64,000 bases of DNA from positions 84,891 through 148,890 of the forward strand of contig CAJOFM010000007.1 in assembly GCA_905233915.1 (NCBI GenBank), given 5' to 3'. A program made the position numbers and the translations under genes. This document shows positions 61,982 through 64,000 of this stretch, in pieces (position 1 is the first letter of the stretch; each line of letters opens with the position of its first letter). The DNA is from an uncultured Muribaculaceae bacterium. GTDB taxonomy: Bacteria; Bacteroidota; Bacteroidia; Bacteroidales; Muribaculaceae. The notes beneath the pieces were generated by a model. The model was not told the DNA's origin and searched no databases. It saw only the letters and a list, made by a program, of their open reading frames with translations.

Positions 61982-63816
61982 ATGAAAAGATTACTTTTGT
62001 TATGCTCTTTGCCGCTATTGTGGCTTTGAGCGCTTGGGGACAGGGCCTGACGGCATCTTTTGCTGCCGATGAGGCTTCGGCTCCTTATTACCAGATGGGT
62101 TGGGACACTGCCGACGAGTTTGCGACATGGACTTATGGCTCTACCAGTAGCAGCACCTGGAAACAGGGAAACCGTTCGCAATTGTTCCAAGTAATAGACC
62201 CGTCGAGCACAGCCTCGATGATTTTGGATTATGATGGGAACCAGAATGAGACAGCTACTTCTCCTGCAATAGAAATTAGGCCTAACAGTACGCTCGAGTT
62301 CTACTGCTATGCCAGCGGTATTTATCTGGTTTATGGCGCATGGAAGCTTTATGCTATTGTTGATGAAACTCCCACGTTGCTCATCGACCAGTTCATGTGG
62401 GCTCAGGATGCCGGCTATGATGGTCCCAGTTGGGAACGCTTCACCGTTGATCTTGCTGAGTTTGTTGGCAAGCAGGTGCAGTTCTCGTTCGTCTATCAAG
62501 GCAGTTATGGCGAGGACGAGGCTATCGATGGCTTCAGGATTCTGCAGGCCAACGATGGTGATGATGCCGTCATCAACATCAACGAGGGTGAGAGTGTTCA
62601 CTTCAAGGATATGTCAACTGGCAACGTAATATCTTGGAACTGGACCTTTGAAGGGGGGGAACCCGCAACCAGTGCCGAACAGAACCCTGTGGTGACCTAC
62701 AATCATGCCGGTTCCTATGCGGTAACACTCACTGTTGGCGATGGCACGTCGACCGATACTAAATCCCGCGCTGCCTATGTCAATGTTCATGCCGAGGCTC
62801 CTGTAGCACATGTCGGCCTGCCCGATGGCGCCTATCTCTCGCCATGGGTAATGATGTTCGTTCCCGTTGGAGAACCCCTGACTTTCAAGGATGCCTCTAC
62901 TGGCAATCCCACTTCATGGGAGTGGACATTTGACGGCACCGACATTACCACCAGTTACCTTCAGAATCCCACCGTGACCTATCTTCAGGAAGGTACTTAT
63001 GGTTTGAAACTTGAAGTGGCTAACGAGGTGGGCTCGAGTGTCGACGAGTATGTGAGCACTGCTGTTCAAGCAGGTGGTGAGCAGGAGGTATGGAACATTG
63101 CACCTGAGGAAAATGGCGACTTGATGATGATGGAGATGGGTTGGTATGGCAACTACGCTGGAACCAACTGGTTGGGTATCGGTGAGTTCGCCGAGCATTT
63201 TGATGCTCCTGTCGTTGATGCGGTGATTTCTCAAGTCAACGTTTATTTCGGCAAGACAACCGCCGTCTCGACAGATGCCGATATCGAGATGAAGATTATG
63301 ACTGCCGGAGCCGATGGCATGCCCGACCAGGTACTGGGCACTACTAGCGTGAAGGCTGGCGACTTGGCATTTGATCCGACTACGATCAATGCTACCGAGT
63401 TTGTCTTTGACGATCCCGTGGGCATCCCTGCAGGTACTGAGTTCTTCGCTGTCGTTGGTCCCTTCCCCAATGATTATGGTGATGATATCGCCATCCTGTT
63501 GTGCCACCGTGACCTGGGTGAGAAATGCACGGCCTACCACTTCGTGTATGACGAGGAAGGCTATGAATATCTCGAGACAGGGACCTGGTATGAGAACACC
63601 GACGACCCCTTGTCGCTTGCCGTAGCTCCCATGCTCAGTTTCACCTCATTCGCACCTGATACCAGTGTCGATCAGCCTGTAGTCGACAAGCAAGTGCTTG
63701 GTCACACCTATTATAATGTTGCCGGCATGTCAAGCAACGTTCCCTTTGATGGCGTGAACATCGTGGTTACCCGCTATAGCGATGGTACCAGCACTGCCGC
63801 CAAGGTGATTAAGTAA
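61982..63816 (+). CDS. secreted PKD-domain protein with T9SS tail; probable 1-nt frameshift in the signal peptide
   Basis: The open frame begins at 62002 (MLFAAIVALSAWGQGLTASF), giving a signal peptide without its usual basic start. An ATG with AAAA at 61982 is one base out of frame. One extra A there would give MKKITFVMLFAAIVALSAWGQG, a perfect signal peptide. So a 1-nt deletion in the A-run (61985-61988) is likely, from sequencing, assembly or slippage. The mature protein (about 590 residues) has a cleaved-adhesin or jelly-roll type N-domain, two PKD domains (NPVVTYNHAGSYAVTLTVGDG; NPTVTYLQEGTYGLKLEVAN), another beta domain, and a T9SS-type tail (TYYNVAGMSSNV...AAKVIK). Probably a surface adhesin or glycan-binding protein. 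Confidence 0.8.
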
Positions 63817-63848
63817 GGCAATAGGCTTTAGGTGTTAGGCTTTAGCTT
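63814..63848 (+). repeat. stop-anchored heptanucleotide array after the PKD protein
   Basis: From the stop codon: TAAGGCA, ATAGGCT, TTAGGTG, TTAGGCT, TTAGCTT. The first unit contains the TAA. Confidence 0.8.
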
Positions 63849-63863
63849 GATGTCCAAATGAGT

Positions 63864-63900
63864 AAAGCGAGACGGCTCAATTATAGGGCCGTCTCGCTTT
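63864..63900 (+). terminator. terminator after the PKD protein, same stem as at 6841
   Basis: Perfect 13-bp stem AAAGCGAGACGGC (63864-63876) / GCCGTCTCGCTTT (63888-63900). The left arm and the following TCAA are the same as at 6843-6858 apart from C/T. After it, 63901-64000 has no gene. Confidence 0.9.
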
Positions 63901-64000
63901 TGGCCTATGGGTCATTTTGCAGGATAAGACATGCCTGTAGAGCCGATGAATACTGGCTTTACGGGCATTTCAAAATTTTCAGCCAAAAATCTGCTTTTAA

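Overview
The window is a chromosomal segment of a Bacteroidales bacterium, most likely of the Muribaculaceae/Prevotellaceae type. The evidence is: promoters of the Bacteroidetes form TAnnTTTG at about fifteen gene starts; secreted proteins ending in type IX secretion (T9SS) sorting domains; two C10 (streptopain-like) proteases; a lipoprotein TamA homologue (TamL); an eukaryote-type (GT3) glycogen synthase; and mostly non-Shine-Dalgarno starts. There is no rRNA, IS element, prophage or CRISPR; one tRNA (Cys) is present. Species cannot be named from the sequence alone.

Layout. 1-6.9 kb, plus strand: 3' end of mazG, topB, a small Cys-rich membrane protein, tRNA-Cys, then recJ and recQ (overlapping). 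recJ has a frameshift near its 5' end and a structured leader. 6.9-10.3 kb, minus: a 1118-residue secreted protein with a tandem internal duplication. 10.6-13.5 kb, plus: korA-korB (2-oxoacid:ferredoxin oxidoreductase). 13.6-23.2 kb, minus: two secreted proteins that share a nearly identical C-terminal module, with DUF445, lolA and ftsK between them, then trkH-trkA. 23.2-32.4 kb, minus: dxs with a small membrane protein, then a glycine cleavage locus lplA-gcvT-gcvH-gcvPA-gcvPB-lpd. 32.6 kb: a porin O/P family protein. 33.9-42.0 kb: surface glycan genes (GT2, KdsC-like phosphatase, galE, PP-loop amidotransferase-like protein, TagD-like cytidylyltransferase, CDP-glycerol transferase-like protein, flippase, acyltransferase). 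42.1-45.5 kb, minus: tandem C10 proteases with degenerate dockerin-like tails. 45.8-46.16 kb: a promoter-to-terminator unit with no recognisable gene, an orphan RNA candidate. 46.3-47.7 kb, minus: udk-lptB. 48.1-50.0 kb: dnaK behind a near-perfect sigma-54 promoter. 50.2-54.4 kb: glycogen synthase and glucan phosphorylase. 54.7-61.9 kb: tamB-tamL. 62.0-63.8 kb: a PKD-domain T9SS cargo with a probable 1-nt frameshift in its signal peptide.

How the parts fit. Many genes serve the cell envelope: LptB, LolA, TamB/TamL, porin and the glycan cluster build the outer membrane and its surface, and four T9SS cargo proteins plus two C10 proteases are delivered across it. Central metabolism is represented by KorAB, the glycine cleavage system with its own lipoate ligase and dihydrolipoyl dehydrogenase, glycogen synthesis and breakdown, and DXS for isoprenoids.

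The most unusual non-coding signal is a family of heptanucleotide arrays. At five genes the array begins with the gene's own stop codon and repeats it, in variant form, every 7 nt, which puts stop codons in all three frames just after the gene. Other signals worth checking are the orphan RNA at 45.8-46.2 kb, the sigma-54 promoter of dnaK, the recJ leader, and a terminator stem reused at opposite ends of the window.
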